Shown here one piece after another: positions 6,174 through 6,959 of a stretch of 6,959 nt of DNA (within the stretch, counting starts at the first letter, position 1; each line of letters opens with the position of its first letter). Both the position numbers and the translations under genes were made by a program. Source of the DNA: SZUA-430 sp964647355 (GTDB lineage Bacteria > Pseudomonadota > Alphaproteobacteria > Micropepsales > Micropepsaceae); NCBI GenBank assembly GCA_964647355.1, contig CAZYGK010000158.1:1-6959 (forward strand). The letters run 5' to 3'. Below the pieces are notes generated by a model. The model searched no databases, was not told the origin of the DNA, and was given only the letters and a program-made list of their open reading frames with translations.

Positions 6174-6240
6174 TGTCCGCACCTCAAACGCTTCGAGCTT
6201 ACGCGACGAGCGCAGCCGCGTCACCGCTCGCTGCAAGCGC

Positions 6241-6894
6241 CTATGGAGCCGCGCCCGGCGATCCGCACTTCCAGAATTTGCAGTTCTCGCGTCCGCCGAG
6301 CCCGTGCTGCGATACAAGCGCAGAAACGGCCTCCAAGTTATAGGGGAATTTCGCGTCGCCCTGGCGAACGTTCTCCGTCATGATGTCGGCGTAACCCACG
6401 ACGCCCCACTCGTAGCTGTAGGAGAACACGCTCGACAGATAGACGTAGGTTTTGCGCTGATAGACGGCATCGGCTTTGATCGAATGGATTTCGATGTCCT
6501 TGCCCCGAAAGCGAACTTTGGCAATCGATATCAGGCGAAAGCGTGTGTCATTGTTTTCCGTGGCCCACCATATCGCGCCGGGTCTGATGCCTCGGGGTGG
6601 TACGGCAAACACAAACTCCGCCAAGTGAATGCAGAAATACAGTTCCTTGTTGAGGCAATTCTTCGCTTCCGTTGCTTGCGGGCTGTAAGCGAAGCCAGCG
6701 CCACCTTTCCAAAACTCAAACCAGCGGGCGCCGTAGTTGTCGAAAGGACCGCCACGCTCGCCGTTGCCCGCATAGATCGGGTTTTCGTAGTTGGCCGTAA
6801 AATCCGGCGGACTCTCCGGCCGGTAGTCCTTCCAGAGACTCCCCGCGCCGATCAACCCAACAGCCATCGTTAGCGCTGAAGCGACCCAGCTCAT
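6241..6894 (-). CDS. Exported hypothetical protein, 217 residues, unknown function
   Basis: I do not recognise this protein. The ATG at 6894 is preceded by AGGGTGG with about four bases between. Residues 3-20 (WVASALTMAVGLIGAGSL) are hydrophobic and look like a signal peptide or N-terminal anchor, after which the protein appears soluble and aromatic-rich (many Tyr, Trp and Phe), for example ARWFEFWKGGAGFAY (56-70) and YVYLSSVFSYSYEWGVVGY (150-168). There are four cysteines in two pairs: C80/C88 and C205/C210, all on the exported side and so candidates for disulfides. No metal-binding or catalytic motif stands out. By eye the gene is less GC-rich than its neighbours and uses more A/T-ending codons, which could indicate later acquisition. 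It lies upstream of the dipeptidase on the same strand. The reading frame is long, has an RBS and reads as a protein, so I believe it is real. Confidence 0.72.
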   Translation of the reverse strand: MSWVASALTMAVGLIGAGSLWKDYRPESPPDFTANYENPIYAGNGERGGPFDNYGARWFEFWKGGAGFAYSPQATEAKNCLNKELYFCIHLAEFVFAVPPRGIRPGAIWWATENNDTRFRLISIAKVRFRGKDIEIHSIKADAVYQRKTYVYLSSVFSYSYEWGVVGYADIMTENVRQGDAKFPYNLEAVSALVSQHGLGGRENCKFWKCGSPGAAP

Positions 6895-6908
6895 TGCGCC
6901 ACCCTATC

Positions 6909-6939
6909 GGCGGAGGTAGCTCCGCCAATCGGTTGGCGG
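6909..6939 (-). promoter_or_regulatory. Two overlapping, mutually exclusive hairpins upstream of the hypothetical gene
   Basis: Hairpin A pairs GGCGGAG (6909-6915) with CTCCGCC (6920-6926) around the loop GTAG. Hairpin B pairs CCGCCAA (6922-6928) with TTGGCGG (6933-6939) around TCGG. They share 6922-6926, so only one can form at a time. On the minus strand B is made first, then A, then AGGGTGG and the ATG at 6894, as in a leader that switches structure. No T-tract follows A in that direction, so it is not a normal terminator. In the plus direction B is followed by GTAGTTTT, a weak terminator at best. The pairing is certain; the function is inferred. Confidence 0.4.
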
Positions 6940-6959
6940 GTAGTTTTGGGGAATGAGCC

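Noticed and set aside
6174..6240. Hairpin CGAGCG (6207-6212) / CGCTCG (6225-6230) between the unknown gene and the dipeptidase
   Set aside because: It has a 12-base loop and no T-tract in either direction, so it does not support a terminator.
6346..6365. TATAGGGGAATTT resembling TATAGGGAAATT at 409-420
   Set aside because: It is only about 12 bases, imperfect, and inside a coding frame. It is probably chance.
4935..6383. A 482-residue plus-strand open frame opposite the dipeptidase
   Set aside because: It is low-complexity Arg/Ala/Asp-rich text with no RBS or domain. The minus strand keeps all the M19 active-site residues.
6052..6873. A 273-residue plus-strand frame opposite the unknown gene and the dipeptidase start
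   Set aside because: It crosses two minus-strand genes and their gap, with no domain and no convincing start. The minus-strand frame has an RBS and signal peptide.

Overview
The window is GC-rich with strong G/C bias at third codon positions. Its protein families point to an alphaproteobacterium: an XRE regulator of the type common in that class, a UPF0213 GIY-YIG protein, a tandem universal stress protein and an M19 dipeptidase. I cannot name a genus. There is no tRNA, rRNA, CRISPR array, transposase, integrase or plasmid function. This looks like ordinary chromosome, and I found no convincing new multi-gene system.

Layout. Positions 1-297 hold the C-terminal end of a plus-strand beta-rich protein of unknown function, followed by a strong intrinsic terminator. 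A second, opposite-facing terminator lies just beyond it. Positions 589-1619 form a two-gene plus-strand unit whose genes overlap by one base: a four-TM protein with a bacterial PH-like domain, then a small GIY-YIG protein. It meets tail to tail a minus-strand XRE/Cro regulator (1621-2022), whose upstream region carries a candidate promoter inside an inverted repeat. Next on the minus strand is a large secreted aspartyl protease (2234-4078) with two retropepsin-like lobes and a C-terminal PDZ domain. Divergent from it is a tandem-UspA stress protein (4189-5013) with an FNR/FixK-like half-match upstream. That gene converges on a minus-strand M19 membrane dipeptidase (5010-6173), and the two stop codons share CTAG. 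Upstream of the dipeptidase on the same strand is an exported protein of unknown function (6241-6894), preceded by two overlapping, mutually exclusive hairpins.

How the genes relate. Two exported proteins are involved in peptide or protein breakdown (aspartyl protease, dipeptidase), but they lie in separate transcription units with the stress gene between them, so a joint pathway is only a guess. The clearest functional units are the bPH/GIY-YIG pair and, more loosely, the unknown protein plus dipeptidase. The observations most worth following are a possible very small minus-strand RNA at about 366-422, the paired hairpins at 6909-6939, and the two-lobe protease.
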